In this document: positions 21,749-32,637 of the stretch, piece after piece
Layout of the letters: each line of letters opens with the position of its first letter
How positions within the stretch are numbered: the stretch's first letter is position 1
NCBI GenBank assembly: GCA_036429605.1
Contig: CM071589.1
Coordinates: 4,402,001 to 4,466,000, forward strand
Direction of reading: 5' to 3'
Length of the DNA: 64,000 nt
DNA from: Cladobotryum mycophilum
Lineage: Eukaryota > Ascomycota > Sordariomycetes > Hypocreales > Hypocreaceae
The notes under the pieces: model-generated
Told to the model about the DNA's origin: nothing
Seen by the model: the letters and a program-made list of their open reading frames with translations, nothing else
Databases searched by the model: none
Program-made: the position numbers and the translations under genes

Positions 21749-22294
21749 GATGTGAAGTTATCGGCTGGGGCCTTTGAATGCCTCTAAAGAGTTTTGGATA
21801 GAAACGGTGTGATCTTGCTCCTGGTCGGTGTTCTCCTGGAGGGCGGAACGGGATGTGTAGCTCTCTATCGATTCGATCAAATGGCGTGAATCGTCTTCAA
21901 TATCGTTGAGTCGTGTATGGTGTATGGTATTGTACGATGGCAAGATGGAAATTGTTGATGGCGAAGAGGACCAAGTTTGATGATGCCTAGTAAGGCTGAA
22001 GGTTATTGGGGCTGGTACGGACTAGAGTTTCGAGAATGTGGCTCACGGGTGGCGGAGATAAGATTTGCCCCACTAGTATATGCAAGGCTGAGAGCTAGAC
22101 AAGTAATATTTCCGCCTCTTATCGATTTCTCTATATCACATCAACTGCAAAGCATCGCAACACACGGAACAACTTTCCAAGCACCGCGTCGCAGCAATCC
22201 AACACCCTCTCTTTTATCGCCCAATAACATATTCAAATCGAATTTATTGTCCAAAACGCTCTTCTAGCCACTTGGATACCAATACTCGCCCACC
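21749..22294. promoter_or_regulatory. Shared divergent promoter region of YJU2 and KIN17
   Basis: A 546-bp spacer with no supported gene. There is no clear TATA box on either side, as expected of housekeeping promoters. Confidence 0.5.
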
Positions 22295-23381
22295 ATGCCG
22301 AAAGCCGAGGTCGGTTCAACCAAATGGTTGAGCAACAAGATGAAGTCCAAGGGCCTCCAGCGCCTGCGATGGTACTGTCAAGTGTGCGAGAAGCAGTGCC
22401 CAGATGCAAACGGGTTCAAGATGCACACACAGTCCGAAAGTCACGTCAGACAGATGATTCTCGTGGGCGAGGACCCCAAGAAGTACATCAACGAATACAG
22501 CAACACGTTCATCAAGGACTTTATTCAGCTGCTGAAAACTGGTCATGGCGAGAAGCAAGTTCATATTAATCAGTTTTACCAAGAATACATTGCAAACAAG
22601 GTGAGTCGATGCATGCGAATCTAGGTTTGGAAAAAAGGGAGGTGTTGGATCAATTTGCTAACTTAATTGACAGGAACACATTCACATGAACGCTACGAGG
22701 TGGCCCTCGTTAACAGAATTCGCCAAACACTTGGGAAGAGAACGAATATGCCGAGTAGAAGAAACCGAAAAGGGATTACATATCAGCTGGATCGACGACT
22801 CCCCCGAGGCATTGCGACGGCAAGAGGCGCTCAGGAGAAAGGCAGCCCAGGATCAGGGGGACGAAGAGGTCGAGCAGCGCATGATCCGAGAGCAAATCAA
22901 AAGAGCGCAGCAGAATGCCGGGAAACACGATGACGAAGCGGAGGACGAACCCGAGGATCGGGAGCTGAAGAGGCAGGAGGGCGAGAAGATTAAGCTGTCA
23001 TTCGGTGCGAAGCCAAAACAAGACGATACGAAACCGAAGCCTGCAGAGAATAAAATGGCCGAGGAATCATCATCATCGGATAGCAACAAGGAGGAGCCGG
23101 CAAAGACGGACAGCACAACAGAACCAGAAAAACCATCAACCAAGCCAGGCGGTTTCGGGGGTATATCCATGAAACTCGGTGGCAAGCCGCAGACCAAGAA
23201 CGTCTTTGCGCAAGCCAAGAAGAATGCCCTATCCTCCGGGTCCAAGAAGCCGTCGATGGTGCAACAGCCAAAGAAGATGAGCGAAGCGGAGAGAATCATG
23301 AAGGAAGAGATGGAAAAGAAGAGGCCTAGGGAATCAGCCGGCTTCAGCATGCCTAGTGGAAAAAAGCAGCGAAATCATTAA
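22295..23381 (+). CDS. RTS2: Kin17-family nucleic-acid-binding zinc finger protein
   Basis: Exons 22,295-22,600 and 22,674-23,381; intron with GTGAGT donor, GCTAAC branch site and CAG acceptor; 337 residues. Seen: the start MPKAEVGSTKWLSNKMKSKG, a C2H2 finger with Cys28, Cys31, His44 and His50, then a winged-helix-like region (HVRQMILVGEDP to LHISWIDDSPEAL, about residues 50-160). A charged coiled segment follows with EQRMIREQIKRAQ and a lysine-rich disordered tail containing KPGGFGGISMKLG. Known: Kin17/Rts2 binds DNA and RNA in the nucleus and is linked to replication, the UV response and pre-mRNA processing. The human C-terminal KOW part is absent, as in other fungi. The end converges on SPT4 with 270 bp between the two stops. 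Confidence 0.92.
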
Positions 23382-23651
23382 GAAGGGGGACTTTTTTTCT
23401 ACGATAATTTATTATATATGGGCGTTTTTTCTTTTTGGGTGTTGGGTTTGGCGCAATGTTTTGTGGGCAAATACATGACAAGGCTCTTGGCGGGTTCACA
23501 TAGATACCACAATGATTTTTTAATGATTCAAAAGTAAATGAAAATTGGTAGTCCTCCGGTGATTTATCTTTCCCGTATTGTATAATAAACGCCATATTCG
23601 CCCTCCCCCGATCGCACGCCAAAAAGATTCGTTGTACATGTCGTTTTCCCA

Positions 23652-24196
23652 TCAAGCATCCGCCTCGGTCTCTGTGCCATCTCTCCTAGTAAGCCGTTAG
23701 TCGTACACGTCCAAAAGCATTCCAAAAGCGCCTCTCTCTCTCTCTCTCGCTTTCTCTCTCTTAACGTACGGGATGTATTGCACTCTATACTCATCCTCGA
23801 GCGTCGACCGGATCTCGTCCGGCAGCTGGCCCGACACCTTAATCGCGTACACGCCGGGCACGTAGTTGTCCAGGCGCTGCCACTTTGCGACCCACGACTT
23901 GGCGGGATTGGCCAGCGTGACAAGGCCCTCGAAGACCTGCGAGGTGCAGGACTCGATCTGGTCGGGCGAGCCGGCAAGGTGGAGGAATTCTTCGCAGTTG
24001 GGGCACCCTTCGTCGCGGAAGCGCTGGGCGGAAACTCGAGTGTTAGCTATTGCGGTGAAAAAAGATTGGGTAAGGGGGGATTAGATGGAGAGAGAGAGGG
24101 AGGAAGAGAGAAACATACGTTGAAGGTCATGACGACGGAGCACACCATGCAGGCGCGCAGGTATCGGGACTGGCCTGGGGTAACAAAGGAAGACAT
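23652..24196 (-). CDS. SPT4: Transcription elongation factor Spt4
   Basis: Three exons: 24,119-24,196, 23,770-24,023 and 23,652-23,685; 121 residues, the usual size. Seen: a four-Cys zinc finger (Cys16, Cys19, Cys33, Cys36) whose halves are split by intron 1 (RACMVCSVV and GCPNCEEFL), then SPDQIESCTSQVFEG, SWVAKWQRLDNYVPGVYAIKV and LPDEIRSTLEDEYRVQYIPRDG. The last exon is only 34 nt and adds RDGTETEADA; intron 2 (GTACGT donor, GACTAAC branch, CTAG acceptor) has no stop in frame, so reading through it gives a false 50-residue tail. Known: Spt4 pairs with Spt5 (DSIF) on elongating RNA polymerase II. It is divergent from POP8. Confidence 0.93.
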
Positions 24197-24852
24197 CTTG
24201 GTGTGACGTGGCGATGTGAGATGTTGATGTTGATGGGTCCAGGTGACGAGGCTGATGTAAAACCAACTTATCTAGGCGCGGAATGCAACAAAGGTAAGGG
24301 TGCGGAATTAGACCCGCACCACAACATCAAGGTTAAAACAACAAAGTTCGCGAGGTGTATAATAGAAAAGTAAATTGATCAATAGTTTCCAAGTTCAATC
24401 TTACATCTACCTGGCAGTAAATAATACATAATTTACGCTCCTTGAAGAGCACCGTTGCCTCCATTCCGACCTTGTCCCATATTCTCATCTTCTTCACGAA
24501 ATAAGCCAACTCAAAATATCGGAAAGCCTCTGGTCGAGCTACCAATGGCAATCTTAAGACAAAAGAACTATAATAGGCCCATCGAATCAGTCCGGCCAAC
24601 TACCAGGACCTTTAAATTTTAGCTCTACATACGATTTCTCTACTCTTAGCACAGAATACCTTGATGCCCAAGTTCTTGATCATCCCGTCGTCCTGAAGCG
24701 CGACAACGGCGTAGTGGGTATTTTTAGCCATGCATATATCCAAAATATGCATTAAATCTAGCTAGCTTCAACCACCAATCCAAACTTTCCTCCCCCATAG
24801 CAAGAATAGTATATCATCTTCAATCTCAAAGCACTCCCTTTTTTTAAAAAAA
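24197..24852. promoter_or_regulatory. Shared divergent promoter region of SPT4 and POP8
   Basis: A 656-bp spacer with no supported gene. An A-rich tract (24,841-24,853) abuts the POP8 start codon. Confidence 0.5.
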
Positions 24853-25287
24853 ATGACATCGAGTTCAAATCCAGACACCGAAAGGTCCTCTGTTGAAAAG
24901 TCAGGGCTTGAAAAGTCTCATGAACTCCTCACCTGCACTCTCAAAACACCAACCTTTGCATATGCTCACCTCGAGCTCATCACCGATCGCCAGGATGAAC
25001 CTATCGAACTGGATAATCTTCAAGTTAAATCGTATTGCACTGCTGCGCTTCGACAGTTTCTAGGCCTTACTGGTTCGGCTATTCCGTTGGATATTCTCAA
25101 GGTTAATGGCTCAGAATGCTGGATACGGGTACCTCGACAGGACTTGGGTCCCTTTGCAGCTGCCATCACAGCCTGGAAAGGGACGAATGATGATGGCGTC
25201 CAGTGTCTTCTACGCCTCAAAAAGTGCTCAGACTGGCTTGGGACAATGGTTGGAAGCGACGGTCAGGATCAATTATGGAACAGTTGA
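24853..25287 (+). CDS. POP8: RNase P/MRP subunit Pop8-like protein
   Basis: Intronless, 144 residues. Seen: a short polar N-terminus, then FAYAHLELITDRQ, LQVKSYCTAALRQFLGLTGSAIPLDIL and SECWIRVPRQDLGPFAAAITAWKG, an alpha-beta pattern like the Rpp14/Pop5 fold. It ends LRLKKCSDWLGTMVG. Known: fungal Pop8 is a small protein of nuclear RNase P and RNase MRP, which process tRNA 5' ends and rRNA. The assignment rests on my recognition of the central block and on length; a search against Pop8-like profiles would settle it. The gene converges with PPT1 (188 bp between stops). Confidence 0.75.
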   Translation: MTSSSNPDTERSSVEKSGLEKSHELLTCTLKTPTFAYAHLELITDRQDEPIELDNLQVKSYCTAALRQFLGLTGSAIPLDILKVNGSECWIRVPRQDLGPFAAAITAWKGTNDDGVQCLLRLKKCSDWLGTMVGSDGQDQLWNS

Positions 25288-25475
25288 AGTGACATTGCTT
25301 GATCCTACACACCCGAAACACTCGACCTACACGAGTATCAAAGTGGCCACATGCTCCCGCCCAATCAATTTTACCGTTTTACTGTTTAATCATCACATTT
25401 CCAGAATCTAGACTGCTATGCCACGTTGCCGATGATTTGAGAATTTTGTCTATCCTCCCAACCCACGCATCAAAT

Positions 25476-27264
25476 TTACATCAGAGATGACATGAGAGAA
25501 TTCTGGGCATATGCCTAATCATGCTGTTAGTATGGGAGAAGCAGCGGAATGGGGGTGGCAACACGTACCATGGGTCGAATGTTTGGATGTGGCACCGCAT
25601 CAAATTGCTCATACTTGAGCTGATAATCAGGGCCAATGTTGATGTAAGCACCCCTATTCTCGGTTGAGTCACAGTATCTCGGAGCCGAGAATACTGATGA
25701 TGAAGTTAGATCATGACCCTAAAGAATAAATAATAATAAAAGGATAAGAGAGGTCTACCTGTAATGCATCTACCATCGTGCTGCACTTCGTAACCGTCCA
25801 TGCGTACTTCGTGACTTCGAATAACAGCCTCGAGACCATTGTTTTCGCAGAACCTCTTTGTAACATCTGGGCCGAACTGCATTCCCACACCTCTCTTGCT
25901 GGGGCCACGTCCTGGCTCGTCCTGAGGGTCGGTCCAGAGCATCTCCATCATCAGGCCTGCTTGACCGGGTTGTCGTTGTCCGTGCCTGTTAAGCTTGCGA
26001 ATATCGTCCAGTGTGACCTTATCATCGGAAAATAGACCACCGTGGAGAACCAAGTACTTCTTTCCAATCAATGTGGCCAAGGCCAATGCAGAAAAACTTT
26101 CGGAAAAGAGCTTGAAAACTCTAAAACACGTGTCAGATATGAGAGACAGAAGTGAAGGACCCACTTACCTCTCGTTATATTTGGCCTTGCACTCTCCCTC
26201 GAAACCGTAAACTTTGTTCATATCATCAGTTTCATGATTACCTCGGTTTAGGAAGAACGCCTTTGGCCGCAGCCATTTGTAGGCATATAATAGCAAAGCA
26301 ATCTCGGTAGACCAGGACCCTCTGTCAACGAAATCGCCGTTGAACAGGTACCAGTGCTTATCACTAGGAGCACCGTTCCTTCGGAATAGTTCCATTAAAT
26401 CAAAGTATTGGCCTAAATAGAGTTAGTCCTTAGTCCTTTGTCTTGGGGAAAGGGCTGCTTACCATGAGTATCTCCACAGACGGTCAGCTCGACACCCTCA
26501 GGGACCTCCATCTCTACCATGGTCGCCTCATCATAAACAATCTTCTTGACTGCCAAGATGATCTGATAGACGTATTTCCGCGCTATTAGCTTGCCATTCT
26601 TGAACCTCTCTGTCATGTCATCGATGAATTCCTGTGTCATCTCGTCGCCCAGCCGGGCTCCATCGTAACCATCCTCAACAACCATGGAGTCTAGGTCGAG
26701 TCCTTCGGCAGCCGAGGCATCGTCGCCTACCTCGATGGCCGCAAAAAAAGCCAATTGGCGAACGATCTTCTTGCATTCCTCCAACTTAAGTCGTGCATCC
26801 TTGTTGCTGGGGTCTAACCGAACACATTCTTTGAAATCGTCAATGGCCTCTTTGGGTCGGAGGATTGCGGTACGAGCCAGGCCTCGGCGAAAGTAAGCCT
26901 AGGATATCGAAGCCGAAGATCAGCTTTGAGGATCTTTCTTTCGTTGGATAATTCTCGGGGAGCCCACCTTGACCAACTTTGGGTTGATTTCGATCGCTTT
27001 ACTCGCATCAGAAATAGCGTAGCCATATGCCTCGGATTTAATGTATGCCTAGGAGACAGGGGGCGGATATGTCAGTCACGTAACGGCAATGGTGGGGAGA
27101 TATGGATGCTCGGGACAACCAACTTGGGCTCGATTGGTGAAGAAGGTAGGCTCTGAATCGTCTGCAGTAATAGCTTTTGAGTAGAAATCGATGGCCTTGG
27201 GCCAATCCCCAGAGGCAAAAGCCTTGTTCCCCTGGTTCTTAAAGTCGACAGCTTCTTTGGACAT
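25476..27264 (-). CDS. PPT1: Ser/Thr protein phosphatase 5 (TPR domain phosphatase)
   Basis: Seven exons: 27,124-27,264, 26,968-27,048, 26,463-26,898, 26,169-26,412, 25,759-26,120, 25,569-25,693 and 25,476-25,514; 475 residues with all phases consistent. Seen: three TPR repeats (FKNQGNKAFASGDW, AYGYAISDASKAIEINP, AYFRRGLARTAILRP; residues about 1-110), a linker, then the PPP catalytic core with GDTHG (about 215-219), GDFVDRG (244-250), GNHE (276-279), LHGGLFS and RSHEVRMDGYEV, and SAPRYCDSTENRGA. The tail is AYAQNSLMSSLM on a 13-codon last exon. Known: the TPRs hold the enzyme inactive and bind Hsp90; the core uses two metal ions. Donor 1 is an unusual GTTGGT. The gene is divergent from ESS2. 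Confidence 0.94.
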
Positions 27265-28172
27265 GGTGAGGCTAGTTGCCTAGAAGACGGCTAGGATTGG
27301 AGATAAAAGGTAAAGTATGCGACAGTGCGTGCGTGCGTAGGATACTTGAGATTGGAGATGTCTTGACCTCTCTCTATGTGATGAAGTTAGATGTAGATAT
27401 ATAAAGAGATAGTGTACCCTAAAGCAACAAGATGTCTCAGCCACCCGAGATAAGAAGAGGAAGAAGAAGCCCAACGCGAGGAGTGATTGACTGGGGGTGC
27501 CCGATCGCCGGAATCTGATAAAGTATTGGAGCCCTGGAGATTTTTTGAATATGGTTGGGTCAGGGTAGGTTTTTGGAGGAGGGGCTTTGGGGCTTTTTGG
27601 GGGAGGGGCACTTTGGAGGAGGAGGAGGGGCATGCAGGCAGAACCAACTTGCCGCCTAGCTGTGCGTCCAGCGCCATCAGTGCGGTCTTTGGGTTTTCAT
27701 AGGCCCATTGCCCCTGTAGCTGTTGTGCTTGCTGCTGTAGCCAGGCTTCTGCCATGCACTGCCATGTGCCCTGTGGATGCCGCCAGAGCCACTGCCAGCC
27801 CTAAAGATGCCAGTGTTCCAAGGTTAAGGCAGCCGTTGCCTTCTGGCGTCTGAGCTTGGGCCACCAATTTGATCGGATATATGCATAGGTGTGGATGTAG
27901 TGGGGGCATTATGACGGAGAACCCTGTATTCCAAATATGTAAGGTACGTACCTACCTGGCTTGGCTTGATTTGCCTGGCCGCCCTGAGTTGAAGCTCCGG
28001 ATCCTTTCATTCATTCATTCTCTTGTCATCTACAACCCACATCGGATATCCACCACGATTAAGTACCTTGCTGTATCTGGCTTGGCAGAACTGGCTGTTG
28101 CTCTATCCTTGAGTGAGTGAATCCTGAGACCCTGCATCTCAGACGAGCAAAGTTCTCGCATCAATTGCTACC
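27265..28172. promoter_or_regulatory. Divergent promoter region of PPT1 and ESS2
   Basis: A 908-bp spacer. A 122-codon open frame on the minus strand (27,387-27,755) sits in G-rich sequence and shows no domain; I do not call it a gene. Confidence 0.45.
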
Positions 28173-29492
28173 ATGGAGTCGGTGTCAGAATCCTCAAAGG
28201 TCCTAGTTAGGAAAAGGACCGACATGGACTTGATGCCTCCTCCACCGCCAACAAAGAAAATCAAGAGACCCAGGAAGGTTTTGGATGAAGACTCTTATAC
28301 AGAGGCTCTCTCGCGAATCATCGCAAGGGACTTTTTTCCAGGGCTTTTGGAAACACAAATCCAGCAAGAGTATCTGGATGCTGTCGAGTCGAAGGATGCT
28401 GCCTGGATATCTAGCGCAAGCCGGAGGTTAAATCAAGTCATGACTCCTGGGAGGAAACCAGTACACTCTTCAATCAATACTGGCGGTAAAACGCCTACGC
28501 ATTTCGTCGGTGACACGCCGGTATCGGTGGCTAGCACTGTCGCAAAGGAGCAGCCCAAGTTGGACATCAACATGAGCTTATCGAAATTTCAAGCAACATA
28601 CACAAGCGAGGATAACGAAAGCTTCTACAAGTTGGTAGACAAGCAAAACCAGAAAAAGGCAGAGAAGTACGGCTGGCTTTGGCGGGGAAACAAACTTCCG
28701 TCAAAGCAGATGATCAAGCAGAAGGAAGTTACCAACAGGCTTGAAAAAACGCGAAATCTGGTAGATGATGGGTTCAAGAGGGATAGATTGGCGATCAAAG
28801 ACGCGGACGAGAGGCCCGCGCGACCAGACACATGGAATGCGGCTCCAAAGAACGGATTAATGTTTGCACCCGAAGGTTTGGAGGATGGTGTCATTACCAT
28901 GGCTCAAACAGCTGAGGAAGCATCGCGAATGGCGCCAAGATCAATTGTCTACGAAAACACGAGAATACCACAGCCTCATGTTCCGCAAAGGCCTCCGTCA
29001 CCGTCACTTTCTGCTGTGAGGGATGCCATTGCAGGAAAGCCGCGTCGGCAAGACCAAGATTCAAGTGTCGGTGGAGGGGAGACTCCTAGAGTGAACGGTT
29101 ACGCCTTTGTGGACGATGAAGATGATGAAACAGAAGCTACGAATTTGCCACCAGTCATAAACCTCGGTCCTGGTGATGCAAACAACCCCTTCAAGATTCA
29201 GGAACAAAGAAAACGTGAAGTTTTGCATGAGCGCATGGTCGAACGAATTTCAAAGTCCAAGAACGAATCGTTGAGAAACGGACTTACAGGGAAGATTGCA
29301 GCAATGGAAACACCAAAGTTTATCAGTAGCCCGCGAGTTGCAGATAATTTGACACCTGCTGCCCAAAGGCTTTGGAACAGAATGGCAACGCCAGGAAGGG
29401 GAAAGTCTGGCGACTCTTTTGCAGCAGCCACGCCGATGGGCCCAAGAGGCTCACTTCTGAAGAGTGTAAGCAGGCCTTCAAAACCTAGCTGA
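28173..29492 (+). CDS. ESS2: ESS-2/DGCR14-family spliceosome-associated protein
   Basis: Intronless, 439 residues. Seen: the diagnostic KRPRKVLDEDSYTEALSRII block followed by ARDFFPGLLETQIQQEYLDA (about residues 30-75), then LDINMSLSKFQATYTSEDNESFY, KKAEKYGWLWRGNK, a central NGLMFAPEGLE, ENTRIPQP and a C-terminal LTPAAQRLWNRM. Known: Es2 (human DGCR14, fission yeast Bis1) is a nuclear protein found with late spliceosomes and thought to influence splice-site fidelity. Long polar linkers agree with a disordered scaffold. Tandem upstream of COQ8 and divergent from PPT1. Confidence 0.92.
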   Translation: MESVSESSKVLVRKRTDMDLMPPPPPTKKIKRPRKVLDEDSYTEALSRIIARDFFPGLLETQIQQEYLDAVESKDAAWISSASRRLNQVMTPGRKPVHSSINTGGKTPTHFVGDTPVSVASTVAKEQPKLDINMSLSKFQATYTSEDNESFYKLVDKQNQKKAEKYGWLWRGNKLPSKQMIKQKEVTNRLEKTRNLVDDGFKRDRLAIKDADERPARPDTWNAAPKNGLMFAPEGLEDGVITMAQTAEEASRMAPRSIVYENTRIPQPHVPQRPPSPSLSAVRDAIAGKPRRQDQDSSVGGGETPRVNGYAFVDDEDDETEATNLPPVINLGPGDANNPFKIQEQRKREVLHERMVERISKSKNESLRNGLTGKIAAMETPKFISSPRVADNLTPAAQRLWNRMATPGRGKSGDSFAAATPMGPRGSLLKSVSRPSKPS

Positions 29493-30027
29493 TGCCTTCA
29501 TTTTGAGTGTGGAACACTACCGTTACCACGCAAAGGTTTACCTGAATTACAGCATGGCATCACATTAGACAACGCCTGGCGCTTATTGGGTTTATGGATA
29601 ATGAAAATGGAGCCTTGAGGGCATTGGGGATGCATATGTCGAGCGCACACGATATGAGTTGAAAGGAAGATTGAATAGATGGGTAATTGCAGAGGTACCG
29701 GACAGAGCGAGCATCAAGACATTTGATGGCTGATGCGTTATCAACTTGGAGTTTTTTGTTTTGTTTTTTATTATTAACGATTGTGTATAATTTACTATTA
29801 CTATTATTATTTATTCAGAAGTGTCATTTATTTCATGTTTTCATGTCCTCGGTCTTCTCTGTAAGCTTTCCCTGATCAGTCCCCGCTTAACTGCATACTA
29901 CTCTTTTTCACGGCATATCGACAACACAAGCCGAGGACTGATTTTCATCACCTCGACTTGAGCGACATACAATTTTAAAATAGTTCCCCCCGATGCGCAT
30001 TCGGTAGCCGGTGGCTGCGCATTTCAC
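29493..30027. other. Intergenic stretch between ESS2 and COQ8
   Basis: 3' end of ESS2 with AT-rich sequence at 29,750-29,830, then the COQ8 promoter. A six-C run lies at 29,985-29,990 just before the COQ8 leader. No gene seen. Confidence 0.6.
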
Positions 30028-32211
30028 ATGGGACTCGTGGACCTAGTGATTGACCTCACGGCAGTTCTCAATGCCTCACGGTCGGTCGCATCCAAGCATG
30101 TTGCGCTTCGCGGCCGGCAGCTAGACGTCTACAGCAAAAGCTCAAGCGTCGCTGCCATATTAAGGAACCGGGCTTCTCAAAGACGACCTGAAACGGTTCA
30201 AACCGGGACAGGTGGTGCAGATGCGTCAGAGCCTGCCAAGAGGAAGGATGGTGTCGACACAACTAAAGAGACAGGTTCAGAGCCTGTAGCCCCGGCCGAC
30301 CAGGATGCGCCAGCATCGCCAACATCAGAGGTCAAGCTCAAGGGACGGATTCCGGGGTCCCTCTTGACTGGGGATAGAATTCTGAGCTCAAAAATAGATG
30401 TGCCCCCGACTGCTGCCACAAAGAAGGACCCTTCTGAAGAGTTGGATTTGCCGCCCGGGATTGACGTCAACATCTTTCATACTACGCGGGGCTCCAAAAT
30501 CCTGGAGTCACTACGCAAGGAGAAAGGAGTTGATGAAAGAAAAACCCCAGGTTCCAGGGGACAGGCACAGAAATCAAAGGAGCATCCTCTACGGAATTGG
30601 CCACCGCCGCCGCCCGTAGATGTTGATGCAGCCCCTCCGGCCCGAGAGGCTTCTTCATTATCCGAAAGCAAGACCGATATTGAAAGGGTTGAGACTAGCC
30701 AAGAGAAGCCCCCAGAACCAGCAACTCCCACAGTATCTGAACCAACTGCGACAGAATTTACTGAGTCAGAACCTGTATCCAATGTGCTCTCTGACACGAT
30801 CAAGACCCTGGAGCCAAAGGCCGAGGTTGTGAATGAGCCTGTTCAGCCTGTAGTGTTGTCTCCCGGCACTCCTGCTTATCAACTTCGGGAGTCCAAAGTT
30901 CCAGCAACCAGATTCAGCCGTTTGATGAACTATGGTGGCCTAGCTGCTGGCATGCTCGGAGGAGCTGTGACCGAGAGCGTTAGCAGAGCCTTTGGCGGCG
31001 GTGGCGAAGGATCTGTCCTGCTTAGTGGGAAGAATATGGAGAGATTGGTCGCCAAACTATCTCAAATGAGGGGTGCTGCCTTGAAATTGGGCCAGATGAT
31101 GAGTTTCCAGGATTCCAAGATGCTGCCGGGGCCTATTCAGGAAGTTCTGCAGCGGGTACAGGATAGAGCCGATTACATGCCAGCGTGGCAGAGAGACCGA
31201 GTCCTGACCAGCAACCTAGGTGCGGATTGGCGGGATCTATTTAGCGAGTTCGAGGAGAAGCCTATTGCGGCGGCATCTATCGGCCAGGTTCACAAGGCTG
31301 TCCTCAAATCCAATGGCAAGCGTGTGGCCGTCAAGATCCAGTTTCCCGGCGTGGCTGATTCCATCAACTCTGATTTGGACAATCTCGGCGTCCTACTTAC
31401 AGCTACAAAGCTCCTACCCAAGGGTCTCTATCTCAACAAGACGATTGATAACGCTAGACTGGAGTTGGGCTGGGAGTGCGACTACGCTCGTGAACTAGAG
31501 TGCGCAAAGCGCTACAAGGAGCTCCTTCAGGGAGAAGAGGACATCTTTGTGGCGCCTGACGTCTACCCAGAGGCATCTGGCAAGCAAGTATTGACGATGG
31601 ACTTTTTGGACGGCATTGGCGTGACTCGAGTCACGTCCTTTAGCCAGGAGCAGCGAGACTGGATTGGCACCAACTTGCTGCGGCTCTGTCTACGAGAGAT
31701 TACCGAGTTCAAGTTTATGCAGACGGACCCCAACTGGACCAACTTCCTTTACAACGCCGAAAATAACAAGCTTGAACTCCTCGACTTTGGCGCCTCACGA
31801 GAGTACCCCGAGGAGTTCGTATCACAATACATAAAGCTCCTCGACGCCGCATCACGGGCCGACAAGGCCGGAGTCAAAAAGTTCTCCGAGGACCTGGGCT
31901 ATCTCACCGGCCACGAGAGCAAGATCATGCTAGACGCCCACCTCAAATCCATCCTAACTCTGGCCGAGCCGTTCCTCGAATCCGCCCCCGAGGTGTACGA
32001 TTTCAAGGACCAGACCATTACCGAGCGAGTCAAGGTCCTCATCCCGGTGATGCTCCACGAACGCCTAACCCCTCCTCCGGAAGAGACCTATAGTCTTCAC
32101 CGAAAGCTCAGCGGGGCATTCCTTCTCTGCGCAAGGCTTGAGAGCAAGGTTCCATGCCGGCAGTTGTTTGTCGATAGTGTAGCCAAGTCGGGATATATGA
32201 AGAGTGCTTGA
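30028..32211 (+). CDS. COQ8: COQ8/ABC1 atypical kinase of ubiquinone synthesis
   Basis: Intronless, 727 residues, longer than yeast Coq8 (about 500). Seen: the UbiB signature KxGQ as LKLGQMMSF (KLGQ 353-356) with QDRADYMP after it, the A-rich nucleotide loop AAASIGQVH (about 414-422), the lysine in RVAVKIQFPG (about 436), MQTDPNWTNFLY (about 564-575) and the DFG triad in LLDFGAS (584-590). Residues about 40-290 form an acidic, Pro/Ser/Glu-rich region with no fold. Known: Coq8 is a matrix protein of the inner mitochondrial membrane, needed to keep the CoQ synthome (complex Q) together, and acts as an ATPase more than a classical kinase. The N-terminus (VLNASRSVASKHVALRGRQL) is basic and may target mitochondria. 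It converges with RRP36. Confidence 0.94.
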   Translation: MGLVDLVIDLTAVLNASRSVASKHVALRGRQLDVYSKSSSVAAILRNRASQRRPETVQTGTGGADASEPAKRKDGVDTTKETGSEPVAPADQDAPASPTSEVKLKGRIPGSLLTGDRILSSKIDVPPTAATKKDPSEELDLPPGIDVNIFHTTRGSKILESLRKEKGVDERKTPGSRGQAQKSKEHPLRNWPPPPPVDVDAAPPAREASSLSESKTDIERVETSQEKPPEPATPTVSEPTATEFTESEPVSNVLSDTIKTLEPKAEVVNEPVQPVVLSPGTPAYQLRESKVPATRFSRLMNYGGLAAGMLGGAVTESVSRAFGGGGEGSVLLSGKNMERLVAKLSQMRGAALKLGQMMSFQDSKMLPGPIQEVLQRVQDRADYMPAWQRDRVLTSNLGADWRDLFSEFEEKPIAAASIGQVHKAVLKSNGKRVAVKIQFPGVADSINSDLDNLGVLLTATKLLPKGLYLNKTIDNARLELGWECDYARELECAKRYKELLQGEEDIFVAPDVYPEASGKQVLTMDFLDGIGVTRVTSFSQEQRDWIGTNLLRLCLREITEFKFMQTDPNWTNFLYNAENNKLELLDFGASREYPEEFVSQYIKLLDAASRADKAGVKKFSEDLGYLTGHESKIMLDAHLKSILTLAEPFLESAPEVYDFKDQTITERVKVLIPVMLHERLTPPPEETYSLHRKLSGAFLLCARLESKVPCRQLFVDSVAKSGYMKSA

Positions 32212-32637
32212 AGAAAAAGAAAGAAAAAAGGGGGAGATGATGTGGTTGTAAGACTATGTAATACTAGACAAGACATATGTAGAATCTACGCTTAGATATT
32301 TATGAGAGCTCAAGTATCGTGGGGTGTAGGATTGACTGGGCATAAACAAAAACCGCAGGGCATTGATGGCCCCACCATGTACATCTGCTCTCACAAGACT
32401 GAAATTGCAGTGTTTGCGCAGCCCGGTAGATAGCATTGAAGATCGGATCGTGGGGTAGAATCCATCACTATAGAATGAAATCAATAACTCTCACATCAAG
32501 AATCTGACCAATCCCTTCTTTCGAGTCTACGCATGGGTAATAGACACAACCTATAAACAAAAAAACAAAAACAAAAAAAAAGCAGCTCATTTGTATTATC
32601 GTACTATTCATAACAGCCCCTCCATACACCCAATTCT
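32212..32637. other. Convergent intergenic stretch between COQ8 and RRP36
   Basis: 3' flanks only; A-rich runs at 32,210-32,230 and 32,560-32,580 may serve mRNA 3' ends. No gene seen. Confidence 0.6.

Noticed and set aside
27387..27755. 122-codon open frame on the minus strand upstream of PPT1
   Set aside because: It lies in G-rich sequence of the divergent promoter, has no domain, and ends in a low-complexity hydrophobic tail; probably chance.
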